Shown here piece by piece: positions 34,360-44,190 of a stretch of 64,000 bases of DNA (position 1 is its first letter; every line of letters starts with the position of its first letter). The DNA comes from Actinomycetes bacterium (lineage in GTDB: Bacteria > Actinomycetota > Acidimicrobiia > Acidimicrobiales > RAAP-2). A model generated the notes under the pieces. It was not told where the DNA came from, ran no database searches, and saw nothing but the letters and a program-made list of their open reading frames with translations. The position numbers were made by a program, and so were the translations under genes. The stretch spans positions 1 through 64,000 of the forward strand of contig JAJYEQ010000001.1 of NCBI GenBank assembly GCA_021785695.1. Reading direction: 5' to 3'.

Positions 34360-36308
34360 GCCGGCTCCCCGTGGTCCCGGCGTCCCAGGGCGACGGCGCT
34401 GCCGAGGCCGATGAGGAGCCCCCCGATCCACAGCCAGCTGAGCAGCGGCTCGACGGTCACGCCGAGCGCCACGGCGCCGGCCGGCAGGGTGCCGGCGACC
34501 TGGGCGCCCGAGGTGGCGCCGTTGCCCCCGATGGCGTCGAAGGTCACGTACACGTCGCGCAACAGGCTCGAATCGATGGCCGGGGTCCCCACGGGCTGGC
34601 TGGCCCGCCCGACGTAGGTGGTCACGGCCGGGTGCAGGGTCGCCGAGCCCACGCTCACCACCAGCTGGGTCGAGTGGGCCAGGGGCGTGGTCACCTGGCG
34701 CAGGCCGTGGTAGCCGATGAGCTGGCCGTCCACGACGGTGCGCTGGCCCGGGCGCAGGGAGACCTCGCTGCGCCGGGCGTAGCTGGTCGAGGTCACGACC
34801 CCGACGGCCAGGACCACCACGCCGAGGTGCGTGACCATGCCCCCCGTCGAGGGCGCGCGCAGCGCCCGGCGCCACGCGCCGTGCCGGTGCGCGGCGACCA
34901 GGTTGCCCCGCAGGGCCCGCAGGGCGGCGCCCGCGGCCACGACGGCGAGGAAGTAGGCCAGCAGGTCGCGCCAGCGCCGCACGCCGAGGACCACCAGGAC
35001 CGCGTCGATCCCCAGGGCCCCCCACGCCAGCAGGCGCACCCGCTCCCACAGCACCCGCGGGGCCGGCTGGCGCCACGGCACCAGGGGCGCCAGGGCCATC
35101 AGGGCCAGGGCGGCGATCGCGGCGGGGCCCGCCACGGCAGCGAAGTACGGGGTGCCCACGGTCACCTGGGTCCCGTTGACCGCCTGGTAGAGGAGGGGGA
35201 AGACCGTCCCGAGCAGCACCACCAGGGCCACCCCGACGAACAGGACGTTGTTGATCACGAAGAGGCCCTCGCGCGAGAGCGGGTGGTCCAGGCCGACCGG
35301 GCTGCGCAGCCGGTCCCCGCGCGCCACCAGGAGCGCCGCCCCCCCGCCGGCGGCCAGGGCGAACAGGCCGATCAGCAGGGGCCCGAGCGTCGAGGAGCTG
35401 AAGGCGTGGACGCTCTGGAGGACCCCGGAGCGCGTGAAGAAGGTGCCCAGCACCGTGAGGGCGAAGGTGGCGATCGCCAGGGCCAGGGTCCACACCCGCA
35501 GGAGGCCCCGCCGGTCCTGGACGATCGTCGAGTGCAGGTAGGCGGTGCCGGTGAGCCAGGGCAGCAGGGCGGCGTTCTCCACCGGGTCCCAGCCCCAGAA
35601 CCCGCCCCAGCCGAGCACCTGGTAGCTCCACCAGGCCCCCAGCACGATCCCGACCGACAGGCTCCCCCAGGCCAGCACGGCGAAGCGGCGCTGGCGCCGG
35701 GCCCAGTCCTGCTCGACGCGTCCGGTCGCCAGCTGGCCGATGGCGAAGGCGAAGGGGACGGCGAAGCCGACGAAGCCCAGGTAGAGCAGGGGCGGGTGCG
35801 CGGCCACCAGCGGGTTGTCCTGGAGCAGCGCGTTGGGTCCGGCCCCCTGGCGCAGGGCCACCGGGCTGGCCAGGAACGGGTTGGCCGGCAGCACCAGCAG
35901 GTAGGTGAAGAACGCGCTGAGGGCGCCGAGCACGGCCGTGGCGACGCGCACCACGTCGTCGCGCGCGCGCGACCGGTTGGCCACCACCACGGCCACCACC
36001 ACGGCGTCGAGCAGCAGCACCCACAAGAGCAGCGAGCCCTCCAGGGCCGACCACAGGCCGGTGATCGAGTAGAGCAGCGGGGTCACGGTGGCGTTGTTGG
36101 CCGCCACGTAGGCCAGGGAGAAGTCGTGGGTCACGAAGGCGACCTCCAGGGCGCCCGTGGCCACCACGATGCCCCCCAGGGCCGAGGCGGCCAGGATCCG
36201 GGCGTGGCCCGGCCGGTCGCGGCGCCAGGCGAGCACCTGGTCGAGGGCCAGGGCGAGGGACGCGACCAGCGCCACCAGGGTGCCGAGGCGTCCGAGGACC
36301 GGGATCAT
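34356..36308 (-). CDS. ccmF: Haem lyase component CcmF
   Basis: A 650-residue polytopic protein with about 14 membrane segments. The tryptophan-rich WWD haem-handling motif is intact: WWSYQVLGWGGFWGWDPVEN. Conserved histidines flank it (ALVAAHPPLLYLGF upstream and FALTVLGTFFTRSGVLQSVHAF downstream). CcmF with CcmH/I attaches haem to apocytochrome c. The length is normal. ATG start overlapping the CcmE stop. Confidence 0.93.
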   Translation of the reverse strand: MIPVLGRLGTLVALVASLALALDQVLAWRRDRPGHARILAASALGGIVVATGALEVAFVTHDFSLAYVAANNATVTPLLYSITGLWSALEGSLLLWVLLLDAVVVAVVVANRSRARDDVVRVATAVLGALSAFFTYLLVLPANPFLASPVALRQGAGPNALLQDNPLVAAHPPLLYLGFVGFAVPFAFAIGQLATGRVEQDWARRQRRFAVLAWGSLSVGIVLGAWWSYQVLGWGGFWGWDPVENAALLPWLTGTAYLHSTIVQDRRGLLRVWTLALAIATFALTVLGTFFTRSGVLQSVHAFSSSTLGPLLIGLFALAAGGGAALLVARGDRLRSPVGLDHPLSREGLFVINNVLFVGVALVVLLGTVFPLLYQAVNGTQVTVGTPYFAAVAGPAAIAALALMALAPLVPWRQPAPRVLWERVRLLAWGALGIDAVLVVLGVRRWRDLLAYFLAVVAAGAALRALRGNLVAAHRHGAWRRALRAPSTGGMVTHLGVVVLAVGVVTSTSYARRSEVSLRPGQRTVVDGQLIGYHGLRQVTTPLAHSTQLVVSVGSATLHPAVTTYVGRASQPVGTPAIDSSLLRDVYVTFDAIGGNGATSGAQVAGTLPAGAVALGVTVEPLLSWLWIGGLLIGLGSAVALGRRDHGEPA

Positions 36309-36781
36309 CGCACCGAGCCGTTGGGGGCGCGGACCCGGGCCGGGTGGGCCGCGATGTACTGCGCGGTGTGCTTGACCAGGATCTGGGTGCCGGCAAAGAC
36401 CCGCGCGGTGGCGCTGGCGAAGTGGCCGACCACCACCACGGGGATGTTGGGCCCGAACAGCTCGGGCGGGGCGCCGACCTCGTGGACCGCGATGGCCCCG
36501 CGCGAGCCGGTCACCACGAAGTCGGCCCCCCGCGCGGTGCGCACCACCGATCCGGGCGCGACCAGCCCCTCGAGGCGCACCGGGTGGCTGCCCAGGCTCG
36601 CCCGGCTGGCCAGCACCTGGTCGACGGTCTCGTAGTAGTTGAGGTTGGACAGCAGCCCCGGGGCGGCCAGGGCGAGGACCAGGCCCGCCAGGACCACCAG
36701 CACCACCACGGTGCGCCGCCGCGAGCGGTCGGGCGCACGCGGCGGGGCCAGTGGGGTGAGGTCGTCCTCAGCGACGCTCAC
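36305..36781 (-). CDS. ccmE: Haem chaperone CcmE
   Basis: A 158-residue protein with one N-terminal membrane segment and an OB-fold domain. The haem-binding histidine is in ILVKHTAQYIAAHP, where the H-x-x-x-Y arrangement is kept. RLEGLVAPGSVVRTARGADF resembles the conserved CcmE core. It carries haem from CcmC to CcmF. A GTG start at 36781, overlapping ccmD by 14 bp. Confidence 0.87.
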   Translation of the reverse strand: MSVAEDDLTPLAPPRAPDRSRRRTVVVLVVLAGLVLALAAPGLLSNLNYYETVDQVLASRASLGSHPVRLEGLVAPGSVVRTARGADFVVTGSRGAIAVHEVGAPPELFGPNIPVVVVGHFASATARVFAGTQILVKHTAQYIAAHPARVRAPNGSVR

Positions 36782-36863
36782 GGCGACCCCGCCAGACCAG
36801 CGAGACGGCGTAGAGGCCCAGGCCCCCCAGCGCCGCGGCGTAGCCGGCCAGGACGTAGCTCAC
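36768..36863 (-). CDS. ccmD: Small CcmD-like membrane protein
   Basis: A 31-residue protein starting [20 protein letters not shown] and ending in WRGRRERR: one membrane helix with a basic tail, the whole of a CcmD. In other bacteria CcmD helps release holo-CcmE from CcmABC. It lies exactly between ccmC (GTGA overlap) and ccmE (14-bp overlap), the standard ccmD position. Below normal gene-finder length cut-offs. Confidence 0.8.
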   Translation of the reverse strand: MSYVLAGYAAALGGLGLYAVSLVWRGRRERR

Positions 36864-37579
36864 CGGCGCCCCTCGAGGACCCGGGCGCGCAGGGCGGCGG
36901 CCAGGTCGTCGGCGGCCCGCGCGTCGCGCGCGACCTCCAGGCGGTAGCGGGCGCGCAGCAGCCACAGGTAGGCCAGCGAGAAGGCCACGAAGCTGAGCAG
37001 CAGCGTCTCGGCCATGATCCCGTGGATCTTCAGGCTGCGCGTCGCGGTGAAGACCGTCGCGCCCTGGTGGAGCGTCTTCCACCACAGGACCGAGAAGTGG
37101 ATGATCGGGACGTTGATCGCGGCCACCAGCGCGAAGACCGCGCTGCGGCGCGCGCGGGCCTCGGGGTCGTCGTTGGCCCGCCGCAGGGCCAGGTAGCCCG
37201 CGGCCAGCACCCCGAGGATCGCCGTCGAGGTCAGCCGGGCGTCCCAGGCCCACCACACGCCCCAGGTCGGCCGGCCCCAGATCGAACCGGTCACCAAGGT
37301 GAGCACGATGAAGACCAGGCTGACCTCCATGGCGCTCACGGCCACCCGGTCGACGACCGCCGAGCGGGTCCGGCGCCACAGGTAGAGGGCCGAGGCGATC
37401 GTCGCGGTCCCGAAGCTCAGGTAGAGGGCGACCCAGGCGACGGCCGGATGGACGTAGACCAGGCGCGCGAGGTTGCCCTGGACCCGGTCGGGCGGGGTCA
37501 CCACCAGGCCGAGCCAGACGGTGAGGGCCAGCGTGACCAGCGTCGCGGGTCCGAGCAGTCGTGCCAGCGTCCGGTGCAT
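36860..37579 (-). CDS. ccmC: Haem exporter/lyase component CcmC
   Basis: A 239-residue protein with six membrane segments. The WWD motif reads [20 protein letters not shown], and the flanking histidines are in YVHPAVAW and [13 protein letters not shown]. It loads haem onto CcmE. The ATG at 37579 overlaps the CcmB stop (TGATG); a longer frame upstream lies inside ccmB. Confidence 0.92.
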   Translation of the reverse strand: MHRTLARLLGPATLVTLALTVWLGLVVTPPDRVQGNLARLVYVHPAVAWVALYLSFGTATIASALYLWRRTRSAVVDRVAVSAMEVSLVFIVLTLVTGSIWGRPTWGVWWAWDARLTSTAILGVLAAGYLALRRANDDPEARARRSAVFALVAAINVPIIHFSVLWWKTLHQGATVFTATRSLKIHGIMAETLLLSFVAFSLAYLWLLRARYRLEVARDARAADDLAAALRARVLEGRR

Positions 37580-38238
37580 CACGTGTCCTCGAGGACACCG
37601 TAGGTGAGCACGCCAACCGCTAGGTACGCAGCCAAGGCCACCAGCGTAATGAGCCACCACCGCGGCGCCGACTGGTGGCTGAGAGCCGCTGAGAAGGCCC
37701 GCTCGCCCGCGATGAGCAGTGGCGCGAAGGCCGGCAGGGCCAGCACCGGCAGCAGCGTGACGGTCCCGGAGCCCTCCCCGGCCAGGGCCCCGTAGAGGGT
37801 CCCGGCCGCCGCCAGCGCGATCAGCGTGGCCACGACGCTCGGCAGGGCCACGAGGGCCCCGGCGAGCGCCACGTGCAAGGTCACCACGGCCAGCATCTCG
37901 AGCACCACCCCGAGCCCGATCAGCTCAAGGCCCAGGGCCGCCGTCTTGCCCAGGAACACCCCGGCCGGGTCGAGCCCCAAGGTGGCCACCGAGGCACGGG
38001 TGCCCGCGGTGCGCTCGACGGCCTGGCTGCGCGCGACCGCCAGCAGCGTCACCAGGAGGACCACCAGGTAGAAGAGTCCCGGTGCGGCCCCCGAGTGCCC
38101 GGCGCGGCGCGGCCCGAGAGCCAGCCCGGCCAGCACCAGGGCCATGACGCCGAAGGGCAGCACCTGGGTCACCAGCACGCCGCTGCGCGCCTCGAGGCGC
38201 AGGTCCTTGCCCGCGACCAGGCGGGCCACCCGGATCAC
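37579..38238 (-). CDS. ccmB: Haem ABC transporter permease CcmB
   Basis: A 219-residue protein with six hydrophobic segments. The start [18 protein letters not shown] and the [20 protein letters not shown] segment match CcmB. With CcmA and CcmC it forms the complex that uses ATP to free holo-CcmE. A GTG start at 38238 overlaps the CcmA stop (GTGA). Confidence 0.87.
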   Translation of the reverse strand: MIRVARLVAGKDLRLEARSGVLVTQVLPFGVMALVLAGLALGPRRAGHSGAAPGLFYLVVLLVTLLAVARSQAVERTAGTRASVATLGLDPAGVFLGKTAALGLELIGLGVVLEMLAVVTLHVALAGALVALPSVVATLIALAAAGTLYGALAGEGSGTVTLLPVLALPAFAPLLIAGERAFSAALSHQSAPRWWLITLVALAAYLAVGVLTYGVLEDT

Positions 38239-38897
38239 GGCACCACCCGCCCGCCCGCCAGCGTCACCTCGCGGTGGGGACCCGGGCGAGCCAGGGGCTC
38301 GTGGGCGCTGACCACCACCGTCACGCCGGCGGCGGTCGCCTCGGCCAGCAGGTGGTCGACCAGCGCCCGGCCCTCGTCGTCGAGGGCCGCGTAGGGCTCG
38401 TCGAGGAGCCACAGCTCGGCCCGGCGCACCAGCAGCCAGGCCAGGGCCAGGCGCTGGCGCTGGCCGGCCGACAGGCGCCGGGTGATCGTGCGGGCCCGCG
38501 GCGCCAGCCCGACGCGCGCCAGGGCGCCGGCGACCGCGTCGTCGGGCCGGCCGAGGGCCCGGGCGGCGAAGCGCAGGTTCTCGGCTGCGCTCAGGTCGTC
38601 GTAGAAGGAGCCCTCGTGGCCGACCCAACCCACGCGGCGGCGCAGCTGGCGCCGGTCCCCGCGCGCCAGGTCCACTCCGGCCACGACGCCCCGGCCGCCG
38701 CTCAGGGCCTCGAGGCCCCCGAGCAGGCGCAGCAGGCTGGTCTTGCCGGCCCCGTTGGGCCCGCGCAGCACCGTCAGGGTGCCCACCTCGACGTCCAGGG
38801 TCACACCGGCCAGCAGGGGGAAGCCCCCGCGCACCACGACCGCGTCCTCCAGGTCGACGGCGCGAGCCCCCGCGCGCGCGGGGCCGTCCGGGCTCAC
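38235..38897 (-). CDS. ccmA: Haem ABC transporter ATP-binding protein CcmA
   Basis: A 220-residue ABC ATPase. Walker A is in [20 protein letters not shown], the signature reads [15 protein letters not shown], and Walker B is [15 protein letters not shown]. It powers the CcmABCD complex. The GTG at 38897 overlaps the gmd stop as GTGA; a longer frame into gmd is not used. Confidence 0.9.
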   Translation of the reverse strand: MSPDGPARAGARAVDLEDAVVVRGGFPLLAGVTLDVEVGTLTVLRGPNGAGKTSLLRLLGGLEALSGGRGVVAGVDLARGDRRQLRRRVGWVGHEGSFYDDLSAAENLRFAARALGRPDDAVAGALARVGLAPRARTITRRLSAGQRQRLALAWLLVRRAELWLLDEPYAALDDEGRALVDHLLAEATAAGVTVVVSAHEPLARPGPHREVTLAGGRVVP

Positions 38898-39856
38898 CCG
38901 ACGAGGGCTGCCCGGTCGGCCGCCACCATCATCTCGATGAGCCGGTAGAAGTCGACGTCGGCGCGCCAGCCGAGCTCGTGCTCGGCCCGCGTGGCGTCCC
39001 CGACCAGCAGGTCGACCTCGGCGGGGCGCAGCAGGGACGGGTCGGTGACCACGTGGTCCTCCCAAGACAGCCCGAGGGCCCCGAAGGCCACCTCGCACAG
39101 CTCGCGCACGCTGTGGGTCTTCCCGGTCGCGATGACGTAGTCGCGGGGCTCGTCGCGCTGGAGCATGGCCACCATGGCGCGCACGTAGTCGCCGGCGTAG
39201 CCCCAGTCGCGCCGGGCGTCCAGGTTGCCCAGGCGCAGCTCGTCCTGGAGCCCCGCGGCGATGCGGGCCGCCCCGTGGGTGACCTTGCGGGTGACGAACT
39301 CCAGGCCCCGGCGCGGGGACTCGTGGTTGAACAGGATCCCACTGGCCGCGAAGAGCCCGTAGCTCTCGCGGTAGTTGACGGTGATCCAGTGGCCGTAGAC
39401 CTTGGCCACCCCGTAGGGGCTGCGCGGGTAGAAGGGGGTGGCCTCGTCCTGGGGCACCTGGCGCACGCGCCCGAACATCTCCGAGGAGCTGGCCTGGTAG
39501 AAGCGGATCTCCGGGTCGACGATCCGGATGGCGTCGAGGAGCCGGGTGACCCCGAGGGCCGTGGTCTCGCCGGTCAGCACCGGCTGGGACCAGCTGACCT
39601 GGACGAAGCTCTGGGCGGCCAGGTTGTAGACCTCGCGCGGGCGGTACTCGCGCAGCAGGTTGATCAGGGACACCTCGTCGGTCAGGTCCCCCGACACCAG
39701 GGTCAGCCGGTCCTGGATGTGGCCGATGCGCTCGATCGACGTGGTCGAGGTCCGCCGCAGGAGGCCGACCACCTGGTAGCCCTGAGCCAGCAGCAGCTCG
39801 GCCAGGTACGAGCCGTCCTGTCCCGTGATCCCGGTGATGAGCGCCGTGGGCCCCAT
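38894..39856 (-). CDS. gmd: GDP-mannose 4,6-dehydratase
   Basis: A 320-residue extended SDR. The NADP motif is in [19 protein letters not shown]. Other family motifs include the catalytic YxxxK in [35 protein letters not shown] and [16 protein letters not shown]. It converts GDP-mannose to GDP-4-keto-6-deoxymannose, the precursor of fucose, rhamnose-type and related sugars. It is the first gene of the ccm run and overlaps ccmA by four bases, an unexpected coupling. Confidence 0.92.
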   Translation of the reverse strand: MGPTALITGITGQDGSYLAELLLAQGYQVVGLLRRTSTTSIERIGHIQDRLTLVSGDLTDEVSLINLLREYRPREVYNLAAQSFVQVSWSQPVLTGETTALGVTRLLDAIRIVDPEIRFYQASSSEMFGRVRQVPQDEATPFYPRSPYGVAKVYGHWITVNYRESYGLFAASGILFNHESPRRGLEFVTRKVTHGAARIAAGLQDELRLGNLDARRDWGYAGDYVRAMVAMLQRDEPRDYVIATGKTHSVRELCEVAFGALGLSWEDHVVTDPSLLRPAEVDLLVGDATRAEHELGWRADVDFYRLIEMMVAADRAALVG

Positions 39857-39918
39857 ACGCCTCCGCTGCCTGGCTGAGGGGTCAGTCTACCGGCCCGGGT
39901 CGGCGCACCCGGGCCTAC

Positions 39919-40179
39919 CGCGTTGACCCACCAAATCCTCCGCGTCGACCCAATCGCGGCCCGACGGACAACCTCTGGATGCTCGGGGCGGGTGACCTGG
40001 CGCGAGCTCGCCGACGCGCATTCGATGGAGCTAATGGTGAGCCAACGCTACGTAGTCACGAAGAAGTTGGCCGCCGCCTCCCCACGCGCCACCACGTCGG
40101 AGAAGTCGCCGGTTCTGGTCTCGCGGGTCGCGTTGACGCGCGGGGCGTTCGGTGTTGGCGAAGGGTCCGGGAACCCGAG
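39919..40179 (+). repeat. Repeat copy A: 5' fragment of a transposase gene
   Basis: Nearly identical to 42025-42285 and clearly related to 43932-44190. A plus frame from the ATG at 40025 reads MELMVSQRYVVTKKLAAASP and then TTSEKSPVL, resembling the N-terminus of integrase-type transposases (QRY...SEKxxxLD). It stops being similar to copy C where the secreted gene's 3' end begins. Confidence 0.6.
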
Positions 40180-41982
40180 TCAGTTCGACGATATCGTTCG
40201 GAACCTCGCGGGGCAGACGGGGTAGACCCCGACCCGCGTGAAGCGTCGGCCTGCTCTCACACAGACGACCTTGTTCGGCGCCGGCCAGGCCGACACGGGA
40301 GTCGAGCGCCCGGTAGCGGCGAGCGCCGCAACCTCGACCCCGTAGGCGGTCGTCCGGTCCAGACCAAGGAACGTGCAGCTCGAGGTTGTCGTGCGCTCGA
40401 CGAAGGAGGAGGGCGCGCCGATCCCGGTGAGCAGCGTGCACTGGTAACCGCGCACTCCGGGCGAAGCCGACCACGTCGCACGCAGCCAACTCACCCCGCG
40501 AACGGCCGTGACGTCGAGCGGAGGCGCGACCTGAGTGGACTGGGAGCCGAGGACCCACGCCTGGCCCTCCACGCCTCCTTCTTGGGCGTTGCCGACCGCG
40601 CCACCGGCGGCGCAGGTGCCGTTCGTCGGGCACGAGACGGCATAGAGTTGCGAACCTTGATTCACTCCGGTGGTCAACGAGGAGAGACCCGGAACCGACG
40701 ACGCGCTGCCCCAGGTCCCCGCCGACTCAGTCACGCTAAAGGACTGCGGGAGGGAGTTAGCGGCGTTCGCGGTGTACGACCCACCCGCCTCACAGTTCCC
40801 ATCACTCGAGCACGACACGGAGTTCACCCAGGCTAGGGCGCCGACGTTCAGATTCGTCGCCACCCCCTGGGCGCTTCCCCAGACCCCGTTCACCTCGTTA
40901 ACGACGAAGGCTTGGGTGCTGCCCGAGCCGTCGACGTAGGACCCCCCGGCCACGCAGTTGCCGGCGCTCGGACACGACACCGAGTTCACCCCGGCCTCTC
41001 CCCCGGTGTTCAGGGTCCCCGCGACCTCCTGGGCGCCTTGCCAGGCCCCGTTCACCTCGTTAGCGACGAAGGCCTGGGTGTTGTCCGAGCCGTCGACGTA
41101 GTACCCAGCGGCGGCGCAGTTCCCGTCGCTCGGACACGACACGGATTCCACCGAGGCGTTTCCCCCGCCATTCGGGCCATTCAGGTTCCCCGCGACCTCC
41201 TGGGCGCCTTGCCAGGCCCGGTTCACCTCGTTAGCGACGAAGGCCTGGTAGTTGCCTGAGCCGTCGACGTAGTACCCAGCGGCGGCGCAGTTCCCGCCAC
41301 TCGAGCACGAGATCGAGTGCACCGCGGCGTTTCCCCCGCCATTCAGGCTATTCAGGTTCCCCGCGACCTCCTGGGCGCTTCCCCAGACCCCGTTCACTTC
41401 ATCGACGACGAAAGCCTGATCGGAGTAGTACGGGTACCCGTCCTTGTAGTACCCACCGGCCGCGCAGTTCCCGTCACTGGGACACGACACCGAGAGCACC
41501 GCGGCGGAATGCCCGGTGTTCAGGCTGCCCGCAACCTCCTGGGCGCTTCTCCAGGTTCCGTGCACTTCATCGACGAGGAAAGCCTGAACGTCGTTTGCCG
41601 CGCTCTTGTATTGCCCCCCGGCCACGCAGTTGCCGGCGCTCGAGCACGACACGGAGTTCACCGCCGCGTACGTTGCGACGTTGAGGGCCCCCGCGACCTC
41701 CTGGGCGCTTCCCCAGACCCCGTTCACTTCATCGACGACGAAGGCGAATTGATCGGGGAAGCTCCCTGCGCCGCTGTAGTACCCCCCGGCCACGCAGTTG
41801 CCAGCGCTCGGACACGAGATCGACAACACGTTGGCGTTCGAACCCTGATTGAGCGACTCGAGCCCCGGCACCAACTGCGCCGTCGCGCTCGCTGCGCTCG
41901 CATTAGCGACCGGAACCATCGACGCGACCAGCGCCACCAACCCCGTTATGAGGAGAACCGACCGCGTTCGTAAAGGGTTCAT
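40180..41982 (-). CDS. Secreted Cys-pair repeat protein 1 with Fn3-like C-terminus
   Basis: A 600-residue protein of unknown function with a signal peptide (RSVLLITGLVALVASMVPVANASA). Eight repeats of about 50 residues follow, each with an SxSCxSxGNCxAGG motif and then a QAFVVDEVNGVWGSAQEVAG segment. The two cysteines of each unit could form a disulfide in a propeller-like blade. The C-terminus carries a Fn3-like module (TTSSCTFLGLDRTTAYGVEV) and the tail CVRAGRRFTRVGVYPVCPARF. It is a tandem paralogue of the gene at 42.3 kb, with flanking DNA duplicated too. No ribosome site; a TAGATA box lies 12 bp upstream of the ATG. Confidence 0.8.
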   Translation of the reverse strand: MNPLRTRSVLLITGLVALVASMVPVANASAASATAQLVPGLESLNQGSNANVLSISCPSAGNCVAGGYYSGAGSFPDQFAFVVDEVNGVWGSAQEVAGALNVATYAAVNSVSCSSAGNCVAGGQYKSAANDVQAFLVDEVHGTWRSAQEVAGSLNTGHSAAVLSVSCPSDGNCAAGGYYKDGYPYYSDQAFVVDEVNGVWGSAQEVAGNLNSLNGGGNAAVHSISCSSGGNCAAAGYYVDGSGNYQAFVANEVNRAWQGAQEVAGNLNGPNGGGNASVESVSCPSDGNCAAAGYYVDGSDNTQAFVANEVNGAWQGAQEVAGTLNTGGEAGVNSVSCPSAGNCVAGGSYVDGSGSTQAFVVNEVNGVWGSAQGVATNLNVGALAWVNSVSCSSDGNCEAGGSYTANAANSLPQSFSVTESAGTWGSASSVPGLSSLTTGVNQGSQLYAVSCPTNGTCAAGGAVGNAQEGGVEGQAWVLGSQSTQVAPPLDVTAVRGVSWLRATWSASPGVRGYQCTLLTGIGAPSSFVERTTTSSCTFLGLDRTTAYGVEVAALAATGRSTPVSAWPAPNKVVCVRAGRRFTRVGVYPVCPARFRTISSN

Positions 41983-42024
41983 AATTAGACAGACTATCTA
42001 TTCGCGGTCATCCCTTCCAGCAAA

Positions 42025-42285
42025 CGCGTTGACTCATCAGAAACCTCCGCGTCGACCCAATCGTGGCCCGACGGACAACCTCTGGATGCTCGGGGCTGGT
42101 GACCTGGCGCGAGCTCGCCGACGCGCATTCGATGGAGCTAATGGTGAGCCAACGCTACGTAGTCACGAAGAAGTTGGCCGCCGCCTCCCCACGCGCCACC
42201 ACGTCGGAGAAGTCGCCGGTTTTCGTCTCGCGGGTCGCGTTGACGCGCGGGGAGTTCGGTGTTGGCGAAGGGTCCGGGGACCGGG
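42025..42285 (+). repeat. Repeat copy B: 5' fragment of a transposase gene
   Basis: The same sequence as copy A with a few changes. It lies upstream of the first secreted repeat gene and directly joins the 3' end of the second. In copies A and B the transposase frame is open to about LTRG, then breaks into the tail of the secreted gene. It marks the duplication junction. Confidence 0.6.
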
Positions 42286-43887
42286 TCAGTTCGACGATAT
42301 CGTTCGGAACCTCGCGGGGCAGACGGGGTAGACCCCGACCCGCGTGAAGCGTCGGCCTGCTCTCACACAGACGACCTTGTTCGGCGCCGGCCAGGCCGAC
42401 ACGGGAGTCGAGCGCCCGGTAGCGGCGAGCGCCGCAACCTCGACCCCGTAGGCGGTCGTCCGGTCCAGACCAAGGAACGTGCAGCTCGAGGTCGTCGTGC
42501 GCTCGACGAAGGAGGAGGGCGCGCCGATCCCGGTGAGCAGCGTGCACTGGTAGCCGCGCACTCCGGGCGAAGCCGACCACGTTGCACGCAGCCAACTCAC
42601 CCCGCGAACGGCCGTGACGTCGAGCGGACCCGCGACCTGGGTGGACTGGGAGCCGAGGACCCACGCCTGGCCCACCACGCCTCCTTCTTGGACGTTACCG
42701 ACCACGCCACCGGCGGCGCAGGTGCCGTTCGTCGGGCACGAGACGGCATTGAGTTGCGAACCTTGATTCACTCCGGTGGTCAACGAGGAGAGACCTGGAA
42801 CCGATGAAGCGCTGCCCCACGTCCCCGCCGACTCAGTCACGCTAAAGGACTGCAGGAGGGAGTTAGCGGCGTACGCGCCGCCCGCCTCGCAGTTCCCATC
42901 ACTCGAGCACGACACCGAGTTCACCGCGGCGCCTCCCCCGGTGTTCAGGGTGCCCGCGACCATCTGGGCGCTTCCCCAGAACCCATTCACCTCGTTAGCG
43001 ACGAAGGCCTGGTAGTTGAACGAGTTGTCGACGTAGGACCCCCCGGCCACGCAGTTGCCGGCGCTCGGACACGACACCGAGTTCACCGCGGCGGATCCCC
43101 CGATGTTGTGGGTCTTCGCGACCTCCTGAGCGCCTTGCCAGGCCCCGTTCACCTCATCGGCGACGAAGGCCTGGCGCTCGAACGAGCCATCAAGGTAGTA
43201 CCCCCCGGCCGCGCAGTTCCCATCACTCGAGCACGACACGGAGTACACCTGGGCGGATCCCCCGCCATTCAGGTTTCCCGCGACCTTCTGGGCGCCTTGC
43301 CAGACCCCGCTCACCTCGTTAGCGACGAAGGCCTCGCCGTTGTACGAGATATCCGTGTAGGACCCAGCGGCCACGCAGTTCCCATCACTCGAGCACGACA
43401 CGGAGCTCACCGCGGCGGATCCCCCGCCATTCAGGTTTCCCGCGACCTTCTGGGCGCCTTGCCAGACCCCGCTCACCTCGTCGACGACGAAGGCCTGGTG
43501 GTCGCCCGAGTTGTCGACGTAGTACCCCCCGGCCACGCAGTTCCCATCACTCGAGCACGACACGGAGTTCACCTCCGCGTTTCCCCCGGTGTTGTGGGTC
43601 TTCGCGACCTCCTGGGCGCCTTGCCAGACCCCGCTCACCTCGTTAGCGACGAAGGCCTGGTTGTTGCCCGAGCCATCCTGGTAGTACCCCCCGGCCGCGC
43701 AGTTGCCGCCGCTCGAACACGAGATCGACGACACGTTGGCGTTCGAACCCTGATTGAGCGACTCGAGCCCCGGCACCAACTGCGCCGCCGCGCTTGCTGC
43801 GCTCGCATTAGCGACCGGAACCATCGACGCGACCAGCGCCACCAACCCCGTTATAAGGAGAACCGACCGCGTTCGTAAAGGATTCAT
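42286..43887 (-). CDS. Secreted Cys-pair repeat protein 2 with Fn3-like C-terminus
   Basis: A 533-residue paralogue of the 40.2-kb protein, with the same signal peptide (MNPLRTRSVLLITGLVALVA), seven SxSCxSxGNCxAGG repeats instead of eight, and an almost identical C-terminal 130 residues. The repeats differ more between the two genes than the ends do, which suggests unit gain or loss by recombination. I use the ATG at 43887, matching the paralogue; a GTG two codons upstream exists. Function unknown; surface exposure is inferred. Confidence 0.8.
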   Translation of the reverse strand: MNPLRTRSVLLITGLVALVASMVPVANASAASAAAQLVPGLESLNQGSNANVSSISCSSGGNCAAGGYYQDGSGNNQAFVANEVSGVWQGAQEVAKTHNTGGNAEVNSVSCSSDGNCVAGGYYVDNSGDHQAFVVDEVSGVWQGAQKVAGNLNGGGSAAVSSVSCSSDGNCVAAGSYTDISYNGEAFVANEVSGVWQGAQKVAGNLNGGGSAQVYSVSCSSDGNCAAGGYYLDGSFERQAFVADEVNGAWQGAQEVAKTHNIGGSAAVNSVSCPSAGNCVAGGSYVDNSFNYQAFVANEVNGFWGSAQMVAGTLNTGGGAAVNSVSCSSDGNCEAGGAYAANSLLQSFSVTESAGTWGSASSVPGLSSLTTGVNQGSQLNAVSCPTNGTCAAGGVVGNVQEGGVVGQAWVLGSQSTQVAGPLDVTAVRGVSWLRATWSASPGVRGYQCTLLTGIGAPSSFVERTTTSSCTFLGLDRTTAYGVEVAALAATGRSTPVSAWPAPNKVVCVRAGRRFTRVGVYPVCPARFRTISSN

Positions 43888-43931
43888 AATCACACAGACT
43901 ATCTATCCACGATCATCCCTTCCAGCAAACG

Positions 43932-44190
43932 CGTTGACTCATCAGAAACCTCCGCGTCGTCCCAATCGTGGCCTCGCGGAAATCCCTCGGATGCTCGGGG
44001 CTGGTGACCTGGCAAGAACTCGCCGACGCGCGTTCGATGGAGCTCACGACGCGCCACGCCACGCCGTTTCCAAGAAGGCCGTTTCCAAAAATCGGCCGCC
44101 GCTTCCCAACGCGCCACCACGTCGGAGAAGTCGCAGGTTCTCGACTCGCTATTCGAGTTAACGGGCGGGCATCGCGACTTCGCGCGCCCC
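43932..44190 (+). repeat. Repeat copy C, continuous with the decayed transposase
   Basis: Related to copies A and B but more diverged. Here the similarity to transposases continues past the point where A and B break off (SEKSQVLDSLFELTGGHRDF), so this is the parent location of the duplicated fragment. Confidence 0.55.

Noticed and set aside
40031..40633. Minus-strand frames over the repeat copies as conserved genes
   Set aside because: They are overlaps with the 3' end of the secreted gene and the complement of the transposase fragment. Their similarity follows from the DNA repeat, and the plus-strand transposase reading is the meaningful one.
40180..43887. Regular repeats of about 150 bp considered as a CRISPR array or minisatellite
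   Set aside because: The periodicity is that of 50-residue protein repeats in an open frame, with conserved Cys motifs and no short identical repeats with unique spacers.
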